DNA of 15,609 bases, taken from NCBI GenBank assembly GCA_029239935.1, contig JARBTY010000047.1, positions 1-15,609 of the forward strand, in the 5' to 3' direction. The stretch is from Clostridia bacterium. GTDB taxonomy: Bacteria; Bacillota_A; Clostridia; Lachnospirales; Cellulosilyticaceae. The stretch's first letter is position 1. Each line of letters starts with the position of its first letter. Made by a program: the position numbers and the translations under genes. The notes beneath the pieces are model-generated. The model saw only the letters and a list, made by a program, of their open reading frames with translations. It made no database searches and was not told the origin of the DNA. Positions 6,413-14,712 of this stretch are shown piece by piece.

Positions 6413-6439
6413 TAAATCTTTTTATTACCTTTTATTTTT
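6394..6439 (+). terminator. pyr operon attenuator (intrinsic terminator)
   Basis: Long A/T-rich hairpin: AAAGGTAAT (6394-6402) with ATTACCTTT (6424-6432), a G-U pair (6403/6423), and AAAAGAT (6404-6410) with ATCTTTT (6416-6422), giving 17 pairs around a 5-nt loop GATAA. A T-rich tract TATTTTT (6433-6439) follows. It lies before pyrB and so acts as an attenuator. The leader ORF stop codon (6410-6412) sits at the hairpin tip. Confidence 0.82.
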
Positions 6440-6466
6440 ATTAAATTCTAAAAGGATGGTGCTGTG

Positions 6467-7393
6467 ATGCTTCGCAAAAAAGATTTATTAGGAATAAGAG
6501 ATTTAGAAGTTGATGAAATCATGTCCATCATAGAGTTAGCTAAGGACATGAAACCAGTCGTTTTAGGTTTTGAGGATAAAATGACATTGCTGAAAAACAA
6601 GAGTGCAGTCACTTTGTTTTATGAAAATAGTACCCGCACAAGACTTGCCTTTACGATGGCAGGGTCGTATTTGGGAGCTGCTGTCACAGATCTTGGAATT
6701 GCCACAAGCAGCGTACAAAAAGGCGAAACTTTGGTAGATACGGGTATAACAGTGGATAGAATGGGTATAGACTACATGATTATAAGACATAGTATGAGTG
6801 GAGCAGCCCACCTGTTGGCTAAAAATGTTAAAGCTGCTGTGATCAATGCAGGAGATGGAGCCAATGAGCATCCAACCCAAGCTCTTTTAGATCTTTATAC
6901 AATCTATGAAAAAAAGGGTGGCTTTAAAGGGCTCCGGGTAACCATAGCAGGAGATATCGCTCACAGCAGGGTGGCCAGGTCTAATCTATTTGGACTGGTT
7001 AAACTAGGAGCTCATGTGACGCTCGCGGGACCTGGGACACTGACGGCAAAAAGTATGGAAAGCCTTGGCTGCAAAGTGACAACCGATGTGAGAGAGGCTG
7101 TCAAAGGAGCCGATGTGGTGATGGGACTCCGTATTCAGATGGAAAGACAAAAAGGAGGACTTTTCCCAGACATTAGGGAATACAGTCAGATTTATGGTTT
7201 AGATGAAGAGGCCTTTTCTTATGCAGGAGGGGATGCAATGCTGATGCACCCAGCGCCTGTTAACAGGGGAGTAGAGCTTATGCCTGAGCTTTTAGACAGT
7301 TCGGTTTCAGTTATAGATGAACAGGTGACAAATGGCGTAGCTGTAAGGATGGCTATTTTGACGCTTTTAAATGAAGGGAGAAAAAACAGATGA
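6467..7393 (+). CDS. pyrB: Aspartate carbamoyltransferase catalytic subunit
   Basis: A 308-residue cytoplasmic enzyme that joins carbamoyl phosphate and L-aspartate to N-carbamoyl-aspartate, the first committed step of pyrimidine synthesis. Carbamoyl-phosphate-binding STRTR lies at residues 55-59 within FYENSTRTRLAF. HPTQ at 135-138, DIAHSRVARSN and the aspartate-loop MHPAPVNRG are also present. Its length is normal for a catalytic chain. No regulatory-subunit gene (pyrI) follows, so the enzyme is probably the unregulated trimer type of Bacillus. I chose ATG 6467; an in-frame GTG at 6464 is equally compatible with the ribosome site AAAGGA (6451-6456). The AAAAGG at 6450-6455 could pair with CCTTTT at 6428-6433, so this ribosome site may be partly masked. 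It is expressed only when the attenuator is read through. The end overlaps pyrC as ATGA. Confidence 0.97.
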   Translation: MLRKKDLLGIRDLEVDEIMSIIELAKDMKPVVLGFEDKMTLLKNKSAVTLFYENSTRTRLAFTMAGSYLGAAVTDLGIATSSVQKGETLVDTGITVDRMGIDYMIIRHSMSGAAHLLAKNVKAAVINAGDGANEHPTQALLDLYTIYEKKGGFKGLRVTIAGDIAHSRVARSNLFGLVKLGAHVTLAGPGTLTAKSMESLGCKVTTDVREAVKGADVVMGLRIQMERQKGGLFPDIREYSQIYGLDEEAFSYAGGDAMLMHPAPVNRGVELMPELLDSSVSVIDEQVTNGVAVRMAILTLLNEGRKNR

Positions 7394-8661
7394 AACTTTG
7401 CATTACAAACGGATTATTAATTAACCCCAAAACCCATACAGAAGAAATAACAGATATTTGGATTGAAGAAGGTCAAATTATAGCGATAGGCAGTCAGCCA
7501 GCTTACACAGCAGACGAAATAATTGATGCAAGCGGTAAATGGGTTGTCCCAGGACTTATTGATCTCCATGTGCATTTTAGAGAACCCGGTTTTGAACACA
7601 AAGAAGACATTAAAAGCGGATGTGAGGCAGCAGCTAGAGGAGGATTTACAACGGTGTGCTGTATGCCAAACACAAACCCTGTAATAGATAACGAATACAT
7701 TGTAGAATATATTAAAACGATGGCGGCTAAAGCCAATGGGGTCAATGTACTGCCAGTGGGGGCCATCACTAAGGGGCAGCAGGGAGAAAGTCTTGCAGGG
7801 ATTGGTAAAATGGCAGAACACGGCATCTGTGCGGTCAGTGAAGACGGCAAATCAGTGATGGATGCAGGACTGATGAAAAAGGCCATGCAGTATGTCAAAC
7901 CTTTTAATCTTCCAATCTTTTCTCACACAGAAGACCACACTTTGGCAAGCGGCAGTATGAATGCGGGGGAAAATGCCCAGCTTTTTGGCATCAAGGGAAT
8001 AGGAAGAGAAGCAGAGGAAGTTATTGTAGCCAGAGATATTATTTTAGCCAAATACACAGGAGCTAAGCTTCACCTAGCCCATATGAGTACCAAGGGCAGT
8101 GTGGAACTGATACGTATGGCAAAGATGCAGGGAATAGCTGTAACCGCAGAAACAGCACCCCATTACTTTACTTTAGATGACAGCCTTTTAGGGGATTATG
8201 ACACCCATAAAAAGATGAATCCGCCTCTTAGAACAAAAGAAGATGTAGAGGCTATGAAAATGGCACTTAAAGAAGGTATAATAGATGTGATTGCAACAGA
8301 TCATGCGCCCCATCATTATGATGAGAAAAATGTAGAATTTGATAAAGCACCTTTTGGTGTCGTTGGCTTAGAAACAAGTTTTGCCATAAGCTATACACAT
8401 CTTGTTGAAGCAGGGATTTTGACCCCATTGGAGCTTATTGATAAAATGAGCACAAAACCAGCTGAAATACTCGGAATCGATAAAGGCAGTATTGAAGAGG
8501 GCAAAGCGGCAGACATTACAATCATTGATACAAAAGCTAGCTATAAGGTAGACCCCAAAGCATTTGTCAGCAAAGGTAAAAATACGCCTTTTACGGGAAT
8601 GAGTGTAACAGGTGAAGTGGTGTATACGCTAGTTAGCGGTAAGGTAGTTTATAAAAAATAA
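7390..8661 (+). CDS. pyrC: Dihydroorotase (type I)
   Basis: A 423-residue zinc amidohydrolase that cyclises N-carbamoyl-aspartate to dihydroorotate. Metal-ligand His60 and His62 lie in DLHVHFREPG; the later metal histidines are in SHTED and HLAHMST; and the catalytic Asp304 is in ATDHAPHH. The motif ETAPHY is typical of type I bacterial dihydroorotases, which often associate with aspartate carbamoyltransferase. The start ATG overlaps the pyrB stop (ATGA), so translation should be coupled. After its stop, a 94-bp gap carries a promoter for the second half of the operon. Confidence 0.97.
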   Translation: MKLCITNGLLINPKTHTEEITDIWIEEGQIIAIGSQPAYTADEIIDASGKWVVPGLIDLHVHFREPGFEHKEDIKSGCEAAARGGFTTVCCMPNTNPVIDNEYIVEYIKTMAAKANGVNVLPVGAITKGQQGESLAGIGKMAEHGICAVSEDGKSVMDAGLMKKAMQYVKPFNLPIFSHTEDHTLASGSMNAGENAQLFGIKGIGREAEEVIVARDIILAKYTGAKLHLAHMSTKGSVELIRMAKMQGIAVTAETAPHYFTLDDSLLGDYDTHKKMNPPLRTKEDVEAMKMALKEGIIDVIATDHAPHHYDEKNVEFDKAPFGVVGLETSFAISYTHLVEAGILTPLELIDKMSTKPAEILGIDKGSIEEGKAADITIIDTKASYKVDPKAFVSKGKNTPFTGMSVTGEVVYTLVSGKVVYKK

Positions 8662-8692
8662 TTGCTAAACACTAGAATAATTATTAAATATA

Positions 8693-8721
8693 TTGCATAA
8701 AAATGCAAAAATGGCTACAAT
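8693..8721 (+). promoter_or_regulatory. Internal promoter upstream of pyrF
   Basis: TTGCAT (8693-8698) and TACAAT (8716-8721) are separated by exactly 17 bp, with an A/T-rich stretch upstream (8675-8692) that could act as an UP element. It lies in the only sizeable gap inside the operon, between pyrC and pyrF. The -35 box is also the left arm of the palindrome TTGCAT-AAAA-ATGCAA (8693-8708), which could be an operator. No PyrR site or terminator is visible in this gap. Confidence 0.65.
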
Positions 8722-8755
8722 AGAGATAGAGTGAGCCAAACAAAGGAGAACACAC

Positions 8756-9670
8756 ATGATAGATAGATTAATGACGAAAATCAAACAAACTCAAAACCCT
8801 ACCGTTGTGGGATTAGATCCTACTTACAGCATGATTCCTTCTTTTATCAAAACAGAAATGCTGGAGACTTTTGGAAAGACACCTAAAGCAGTAGCAGAAA
8901 TGTTTTTAAAGTTTAATAAAAGTATTTTAGATGAAGTGCATGCGGTGATACCAGCTGTTAAGCCTCAGATTGCCATGTATGAACAATACGGACTTGAAGG
9001 CCTAAGAGCTTACATTGAAACGATAGCTTATGCTAAAGAAAAAGGCCTTGTGGTCATAGGGGATGTTAAAAGAGGTGATATTGCTTCTACAGCAGCAGCT
9101 TATGCCGGACATATTGCAGGGGTAGAGATTGAAGGTGGACATTGGGATCTATGGCAGGAGGACGCCGTAACACTTAATCCTTATATGGGTTTTGACGGCA
9201 TCTCCCCTTTTATCGCAGCATGTAATCAATACGATAAAGGGCTTTTTATCCTAGTTAAGACCAGCAATCCAAGCGGCGTGGAGCTTCAGGACCTTATCAC
9301 AGATGGGCTTCCGGTTTATGATAAAGCAGCGGATTTGGTCAGCAAATGGGGAGAACTGGCTATGGGTGAGCTAGGCTACAGCAAAATAGGTGCTGTGGTA
9401 GGCGCTACATACAGGGAGCAGGGTATAGAGCTTAGACAAAGAATGCCTCATACCTTTTTCCTAGTGCCTGGCTATGGGGCGCAGGGAGGTAAGGCAGAAG
9501 ACCTCAAAGATTATTTTGATAAAGATGGAGCAGGTATTATCGTCAATTCTTCAAGAGGCATTATCGCTGCGTATCAAAATGATAAGGAAGTATCTGAAAA
9601 GGAATTTGCCGTTGCTTCTAAAAAAGCGGTTTTAGCTATGAGAGATGATTTACAAGGAGTGATGAACTGA
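8756..9670 (+). CDS. pyrF: Orotidine 5'-phosphate decarboxylase (PyrF type 2)
   Basis: A 304-residue cytoplasmic enzyme that decarboxylates OMP to UMP, the last step of the pathway. The catalytic array DVKRGD is present (Asp103, Lys105, Asp108), as are VGLDP near the start, TLNPYMGFDGISPF, ILVKTSNPSG and the phosphate-gripper region VPGYGAQGG. At about 300 residues, with AVTLNPYMGFDG wording, it belongs to the longer subfamily 2 rather than the roughly 240-residue Bacillus form. Ribosome site AAAGGAG (8742-8748) lies 7 bp before the ATG. It is the first gene after the internal promoter. Its stop overlaps the carA start by one base (TGATG). Confidence 0.97.
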   Translation: MIDRLMTKIKQTQNPTVVGLDPTYSMIPSFIKTEMLETFGKTPKAVAEMFLKFNKSILDEVHAVIPAVKPQIAMYEQYGLEGLRAYIETIAYAKEKGLVVIGDVKRGDIASTAAAYAGHIAGVEIEGGHWDLWQEDAVTLNPYMGFDGISPFIAACNQYDKGLFILVKTSNPSGVELQDLITDGLPVYDKAADLVSKWGELAMGELGYSKIGAVVGATYREQGIELRQRMPHTFFLVPGYGAQGGKAEDLKDYFDKDGAGIIVNSSRGIIAAYQNDKEVSEKEFAVASKKAVLAMRDDLQGVMN

Positions 9671-10731
9671 TGAAAGCACAGCTTATATTAGAAAATGGTA
9701 TGATCTTCGAAGGCAAAGCCTTTGGTTATTTAAAAGAAACAATAGGTGAAGTTGTTTTTAATACAGGTATGACAGGTTATCAAGAGATTTTAACGGATCC
9801 TTCTTATTATGGACAGATGGTAGTGATGACTTATCCGCTAGTTGGAAATTATGGGATTAACCTTGAAGATATGGAAAGCTACAAGGCCCATGTAAGGGCT
9901 TTTATTGTAAGAGAAAAATGCGATTATCCTAACAACTTCAGATGTGAGCTTACTTTAGACGGATACCTTAAGTCTCAAAAGATTATAGGACTTGAAGGCA
10001 TTGATACAAGAGCACTTACTAAGGTGATTAGAGAGCACGGTACGATGCGGGCGATTATTGCTGTAAGAGAACTTACTCCAAGTCAGATTAAGCTCAAAAT
10101 AGATGCCTTTAATAATCAAATGGCTGTCTCAGAAGTGACAGTAAAAGAAAAATATGAGGTGAAAGGCAGCGGCATTCATGTGGCAATGATTGACTGCGGT
10201 ATTAAACAAAATATTATCCGCTCATTTAAACAGAGAGGATGCCGTATGACGGTATTTCCAGCCTCAGCTACAGCAGAAGAAATCCTCAGTGTCAATCCAG
10301 ACGGTGTCTTTTTATCAAATGGGCCGGCAGACCCTAAAGATGTACCGGAGGTGGTAGAAGCGGTTAAAAATATCATAGGTAAAAAACCAATCACAGCTAT
10401 TTGCCTCGGACACCAGCTGCTTTCCCTTGCATTAGGCGGAGACACTATGAAACTAAAATTTGGCCACCATGGCTGTAACCACCCTGTCAAAGATTTTGTA
10501 AGTAATCGTGTTTATATTACGTCACAAAATCATAACTATGTGGTGGCAACACTGCCAGAAGGGGCCAAGGTCACTCATACAAACCTCAATGACCAGACGG
10601 TAGAAGGGATGTATTTTGAAGATCTTAATATCTACAGCGTACAATTTCACCCAGAAGCAAGTCCGGGTCCAACAGATACAGCACATATATTTGACGAATT
10701 TATTACGGTAATGCAGGGAGGTAAATTATAA
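9670..10731 (+). CDS. carA: Carbamoyl-phosphate synthase small (glutaminase) subunit
   Basis: A 353-residue class I glutamine amidotransferase (also called pyrAA) that releases ammonia from glutamine and channels it to the large subunit. The CPSase small-chain N-terminal domain spans about residues 1-140, with [18 protein letters not shown] and [18 protein letters not shown]. The glutaminase domain has nucleophile Cys245 in AICLGHQLL and catalytic His327/Glu329 in [14 protein letters not shown] and QNHNYVV are also typical. The complete triad indicates an active glutaminase. A 1-bp overlap links it to both pyrF upstream and carB downstream. Since its product feeds directly into pyrB, it is probably the pyrimidine-dedicated copy; whether the genome has an arginine-dedicated copy cannot be seen. 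Confidence 0.97.
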   Translation: MKAQLILENGMIFEGKAFGYLKETIGEVVFNTGMTGYQEILTDPSYYGQMVVMTYPLVGNYGINLEDMESYKAHVRAFIVREKCDYPNNFRCELTLDGYLKSQKIIGLEGIDTRALTKVIREHGTMRAIIAVRELTPSQIKLKIDAFNNQMAVSEVTVKEKYEVKGSGIHVAMIDCGIKQNIIRSFKQRGCRMTVFPASATAEEILSVNPDGVFLSNGPADPKDVPEVVEAVKNIIGKKPITAICLGHQLLSLALGGDTMKLKFGHHGCNHPVKDFVSNRVYITSQNHNYVVATLPEGAKVTHTNLNDQTVEGMYFEDLNIYSVQFHPEASPGPTDTAHIFDEFITVMQGGKL

Positions 10732-13700
10732 TGCCAAGAGATATGAGTATAAAAAAAGTACTGGTAATAGGCTCAGGCCCTATTGTTATAGGGCAGGCAG
10801 CCGAGTTTGACTACTCAGGGACTCAGGCTTGTCAGGCGATTAAAGAGGAAGGCATAGAAGTTGTCCTTGTTAACAGCAACCCAGCGACCATTATGACGGA
10901 CAAAGAAGTGGCAGATAAAATATACATCGAACCACTTACGATAGAATTCATTGAAAAAGTTATTATCAAAGAAAAACCAGACAGTCTCTTAGCTGGAGTG
11001 GGGGGGCAGACAGGACTTAATCTAGCTGTTGAGCTTCACGATAAAGGCATTTTGGAAAAATATAATGTAAGGGTTATAGGGACCCAAATCTCAGCGATTA
11101 AAGAAGGGGAAGACAGAGAAGATTTTAGAGCTCTGATGGCCCGTATTAATCAGCCTGTTATAGAGAGTAAAACAGTAGAAACTGTAGAAGAAGCTGTTAA
11201 GTTTGCAAGAAAGATTGGTTATCCAGCGGTTGTCAGACCTGCTTACACCCTAGGAGGAACAGGGGGCGGTATTACGGAGACCGAAGAGGAGCTAAGAGAA
11301 ATAGCTGCAAGCGGACTTCATCTTTCGAGGGTGCATCAAGTGCTTATTGAAAAATGCATCAAGGGCTGGAAAGAAGTAGAATACGAAGTGATGAGGGATC
11401 AGTATGGAACAGCTATTACAGTGTGTAATATGGAAAACATTGACCCTGTAGGTATTCATACAGGAGACAGCATCGTTGTAGCACCTTCACAAACCCTCTC
11501 AGATAAAGAATATCAAATGCTAAGAAGGGCTTCACTGGATATCATATCCGCCTGTGATATCAGAGGAGGCTGTAATGTTCAGCTGGCACTTAATCCCGAC
11601 AGCTTTGAATACGCCGTTATTGAGATCAATCCAAGGGTAAGCCGCTCATCGGCACTGGCTTCTAAAGCAACTGGCTATCCAATCGCCAGAGTATCAGCTA
11701 AGATTGCTTTAGGCTATGGCCTAGACGAGATTCCTAATACGGTAACAGGCAAAACTTATGCGTGTTTTGAGCCAACCCTTGACTATGTGGTTGTTAAAAT
11801 TCCAAAGTGGCCTTTTGATAAATTCTATACAGCTAAACGTACACTGGGTACCAAGATGATGGCAACAGGTGAAATCATGGCCATTGGTAATAATTTTGAA
11901 AGTGCCTTCCTAAAAGGTCTGCGTTCCCTTGAGATCGGACAGTTTAGCTTTAAGCACAAAAAGCTTCAAGAGTGTTCATTGGATGAGCTCAAAGAAAAAG
12001 TAGTACTCGCAGATGATGAGAGAATTTTTGCTTTAGCAGAGATGCTCCGCAGACATTACAGAGAAGAACAGGTGTGCAAACTGACAGGCATGGATATTTT
12101 CTTTGTTAAACGCTTCAAATGGATTGTAGAACAGGAAGAGCTTCTTTCGGAAATGACTTTTGATGAGTTTACACCGTATTACCTGCGTAAGCTTAAAAGA
12201 CGTGGATTTGCAGATAAGGCAATCGCTGAGCTTGTTGGCGTAACTGAGCAAGACATCAGAGAGCTGCGTTTCAAATGGGAAATCACACCTGTTTATAAAA
12301 TGGTAGATACCTGCGGCGGTGAGTTTGAAGCAGAGTCTCCATACTACTATTCAACTTATGATACAGTCGATGAGGTGGGAGTCTCTGAAAGACGTAAAGT
12401 GATGGTTATTGGGTCAGGACCTATCAGGATTGGGCAAGGCATCGAATTTGACTACTGCTCAGTACATGCCATTACGGCTTTAAGAGCTAGGGGAATTGAA
12501 ACAATCATTGTTAATAATAACCCTGAGACGGTAAGTACAGACTTTAATATATCGGATAAACTTTACTTTGAACCATTAACAGATGAAGACTTTTATCATA
12601 TCTATCTCAAAGAAAAGCCAATGGGTGTTATACTGCAGTTTGGTGGGCAGACAGCAATCAAGCTGGCTAAATTCTGTGATAAGATGAATATCCCTGTTTT
12701 AGGCACACATCCTACGCAAATTGATGCAGCAGAAGACCGTGAGAAGTTTGATGAGGTACTTGAAAAGCTTCAGATTAAGAGACCAAAAGGAAAAGCTATA
12801 TGGTCTGTAGAAGAAGGGCTAAAGGTGGCTGTGGACTTAGAATATCCAGTTCTTGTAAGACCTTCCTATGTGCTTGGGGGCCAAGGCATGGAAATTACTT
12901 ATGAAGAAGTTCAGCTTAAAAAATACCTTGAAAACGCTTTTGACAGAGATCCAGAAAATCCTATCCTTATTGATAGGTACCTGATGGGTCGTGAAATAGA
13001 AGTGGATGCCCTGTGTGATGGAGAAGAAATTTTGATACCAGGTATTATGGAGCATTTAGAAAGAGCGGGTATCCACTCTGGAGACAGTACAAGTATTTAT
13101 CCAAGTGTCAATATCCCAGAACATATTAAAGAAAAAATCATCGTGTGTACGAAGCAGATTGCCAAAGAGCTTAAAGTACTTGGTATGATTAATATTCAAT
13201 ATATCGAGTATAAAAATGATCTTTATATTATAGAAGTTAACCCCCGTTCAAGCCGAACAGTACCTTATATTTCAAAGGTGACCAATGTGCCGATTATAGA
13301 TTTGGCCGTTAGGGTAATGATGGGTGAAAAGTTAGTAGATATAGGGTATGGCACAGGACTCTACCCAGAACCACAAAATTTTTATGCGGTTAAAGTACCT
13401 GTTTTCTCAACAGAAAAACTGCCAAGAGTAGAAGTAAGTCTGGGACCTGAGATGAAATCAACTGGTGAAGTTTTAGGAGTGGGGACAACAGTGGAAGAGG
13501 CACTTTATAAAGGCTTTATTGCAGCAGGCAAGAGCCTTCCAAGACAAGGGGGCACTATTTTCGCTACGATTCAGAAATATGATCAGGACGAATTTACAAC
13601 GCTTGCAAAACGCTTTGCGAGCTTAGGTTACCACTTTGTTGCCACAGAAGGTACGGCCAAAAAGCTGCAAGAGAGCGGCATCACGGCCAAAGTTGTAGCC

Positions 13701-13952
13701 AAATTATCAGAGGGCACGGATGAAATCATCAATGTCATAAGAAGCGGAGAAGTTAACCTGGTTGTTAACACACCAACAAAAGGCAATGATTCTAACCGTG
13801 ACGGGTTTAAAATAAGAAGAGCTGCCATTGAGGCCTCTTTACAGATCGTGACATCCTTAGATACACTTAAAGCCATGGCAGATATTGTAGAAAAACAAAT
13901 TACCATAGAAGAAACCAATATTTATGATATGGGAGCAGGATCACATGAGTAA
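10731..13952 (+). CDS. carB: Carbamoyl-phosphate synthase large subunit
   Basis: A 1073-residue enzyme (also called pyrAB) that makes carbamoyl phosphate from bicarbonate, ammonia and two ATP. It has the classical duplicated layout. The carboxyphosphate half opens with [21 protein letters not shown], and the carbamoyl-phosphate half opens at about residue 555 with [19 protein letters not shown]. Each has an ATP-grasp domain ([13 protein letters not shown] and [13 protein letters not shown]). An MGS-like allosteric domain (about 943-1060, with [21 protein letters not shown]) probably senses UMP. Length is normal and both halves look intact. A GGGAGG ribosome site (10716-10721) lies inside the end of carA, and the genes overlap by one base. 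It overlaps pyrK by 8 bp. Confidence 0.98.
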   Translation: MPRDMSIKKVLVIGSGPIVIGQAAEFDYSGTQACQAIKEEGIEVVLVNSNPATIMTDKEVADKIYIEPLTIEFIEKVIIKEKPDSLLAGVGGQTGLNLAVELHDKGILEKYNVRVIGTQISAIKEGEDREDFRALMARINQPVIESKTVETVEEAVKFARKIGYPAVVRPAYTLGGTGGGITETEEELREIAASGLHLSRVHQVLIEKCIKGWKEVEYEVMRDQYGTAITVCNMENIDPVGIHTGDSIVVAPSQTLSDKEYQMLRRASLDIISACDIRGGCNVQLALNPDSFEYAVIEINPRVSRSSALASKATGYPIARVSAKIALGYGLDEIPNTVTGKTYACFEPTLDYVVVKIPKWPFDKFYTAKRTLGTKMMATGEIMAIGNNFESAFLKGLRSLEIGQFSFKHKKLQECSLDELKEKVVLADDERIFALAEMLRRHYREEQVCKLTGMDIFFVKRFKWIVEQEELLSEMTFDEFTPYYLRKLKRRGFADKAIAELVGVTEQDIRELRFKWEITPVYKMVDTCGGEFEAESPYYYSTYDTVDEVGVSERRKVMVIGSGPIRIGQGIEFDYCSVHAITALRARGIETIIVNNNPETVSTDFNISDKLYFEPLTDEDFYHIYLKEKPMGVILQFGGQTAIKLAKFCDKMNIPVLGTHPTQIDAAEDREKFDEVLEKLQIKRPKGKAIWSVEEGLKVAVDLEYPVLVRPSYVLGGQGMEITYEEVQLKKYLENAFDRDPENPILIDRYLMGREIEVDALCDGEEILIPGIMEHLERAGIHSGDSTSIYPSVNIPEHIKEKIIVCTKQIAKELKVLGMINIQYIEYKNDLYIIEVNPRSSRTVPYISKVTNVPIIDLAVRVMMGEKLVDIGYGTGLYPEPQNFYAVKVPVFSTEKLPRVEVSLGPEMKSTGEVLGVGTTVEEALYKGFIAAGKSLPRQGGTIFATIQKYDQDEFTTLAKRFASLGYHFVATEGTAKKLQESGITAKVVAKLSEGTDEIINVIRSGEVNLVVNTPTKGNDSNRDGFKIRRAAIEASLQIVTSLDTLKAMADIVEKQITIEETNIYDMGAGSHE

Positions 13953-14712
13953 AAAAGTCGTATCCGGAAAAATATTACAAAATATAGAAATTGCTTCAGG
14001 TGTTTACCGCATGGTTATTGAAAATAAGGAGATAGCGCTGCTGGCAGCTCCTGGACAATTTGTTAATGTTTATCCAAAGAGCAAGCATACACTATTACCT
14101 AGGCCTATAAGTATTTGTGAAATAGTAAGGGATACGTTGACCTTGGTTTATGGCGTGGTTGGAGAAGGTACAAAGGAATTTTCAGAGTACAAAGTGGGTA
14201 CAAGGCTTAGGTTAAGTACACCGGTGGGTACAGGCTTTAGGCCGCAAGATACCGAGTGTGCTGTTCTAGTTGGCGGAGGCATTGGCGTGCCTCCGCTGGT
14301 GGAACTGGCCAAGGCCTTAACTTGCCCTAAAATAGCTGTGATTGGTTTTAGAGATGAACCCTTTTTAAAGCTAGAACTGGAAAAGGCAGGGGCTAAAGTC
14401 TATATTGCCACAGACAGCGGCAAAGCAGGCTTTAAAGGGAATGTCATTGACTTGATAAAAAAAGAGGGCATAGAAGGGGATTATTTTTATAGCTGCGGTC
14501 CTAAGGTGATGCTGAAGGCACTTACAACTTATTGCGGCGAAAAGAATATACCGATACAAGTTTCCTTGGAAGAACGGATGGGCTGTGGATATGGTGCATG
14601 TGTTGGCTGCGTATGCAAAATTAAAGACTCAGAAAACCCAGGTTATGAACATAAGAAAGTATGTAAAGAGGGACCAGTCTTTTTAGGAAGTGAGGTCGTT
14701 TGGGATGAATAA
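13945..14712 (+). CDS. pyrK: Dihydroorotate dehydrogenase electron-transfer subunit
   Basis: A 255-residue iron-sulfur flavoprotein that passes electrons from PyrD to NAD+ in class 1B dihydroorotate dehydrogenase. An FAD-binding ferredoxin-reductase-like barrel carries [10 protein letters not shown] (about residue 50) and [11 protein letters not shown] nucleotide-binding region has [18 protein letters not shown], and YSCGPKVML follows. The [2Fe-2S] site is Cys214, Cys219, Cys222 and a distal Cys240 in [10 protein letters not shown]...KVCKEGPVF; Cys224 is an extra cysteine between them. I chose ATG 13945 with ribosome site GGAGCAGG (13932-13939); an in-frame ATG at 13924 would overlap carB much further. 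It overlaps carB and pyrD by 8 bp at each end, which suits stoichiometric synthesis of the PyrK-PyrD complex. Confidence 0.96.
   Translation: MSKKVVSGKILQNIEIASGVYRMVIENKEIALLAAPGQFVNVYPKSKHTLLPRPISICEIVRDTLTLVYGVVGEGTKEFSEYKVGTRLRLSTPVGTGFRPQDTECAVLVGGGIGVPPLVELAKALTCPKIAVIGFRDEPFLKLELEKAGAKVYIATDSGKAGFKGNVIDLIKKEGIEGDYFYSCGPKVMLKALTTYCGEKNIPIQVSLEERMGCGYGACVGCVCKIKDSENPGYEHKKVCKEGPVFLGSEVVWDE

Noticed and set aside
7088..7108. GAGAGAGGCTGTC inside pyrB, resembling the PyrR core
   Set aside because: It lacks the TCC before AGAGAGG and has no matching flanking stem; it is ordinary coding sequence (VREAVKG).
10225..10245. CAGAGAGGATGCC inside carA, resembling the PyrR loop
   Set aside because: The sequences on either side of the loop word do not pair, so no PyrR-type hairpin forms; it encodes KQRGCR.
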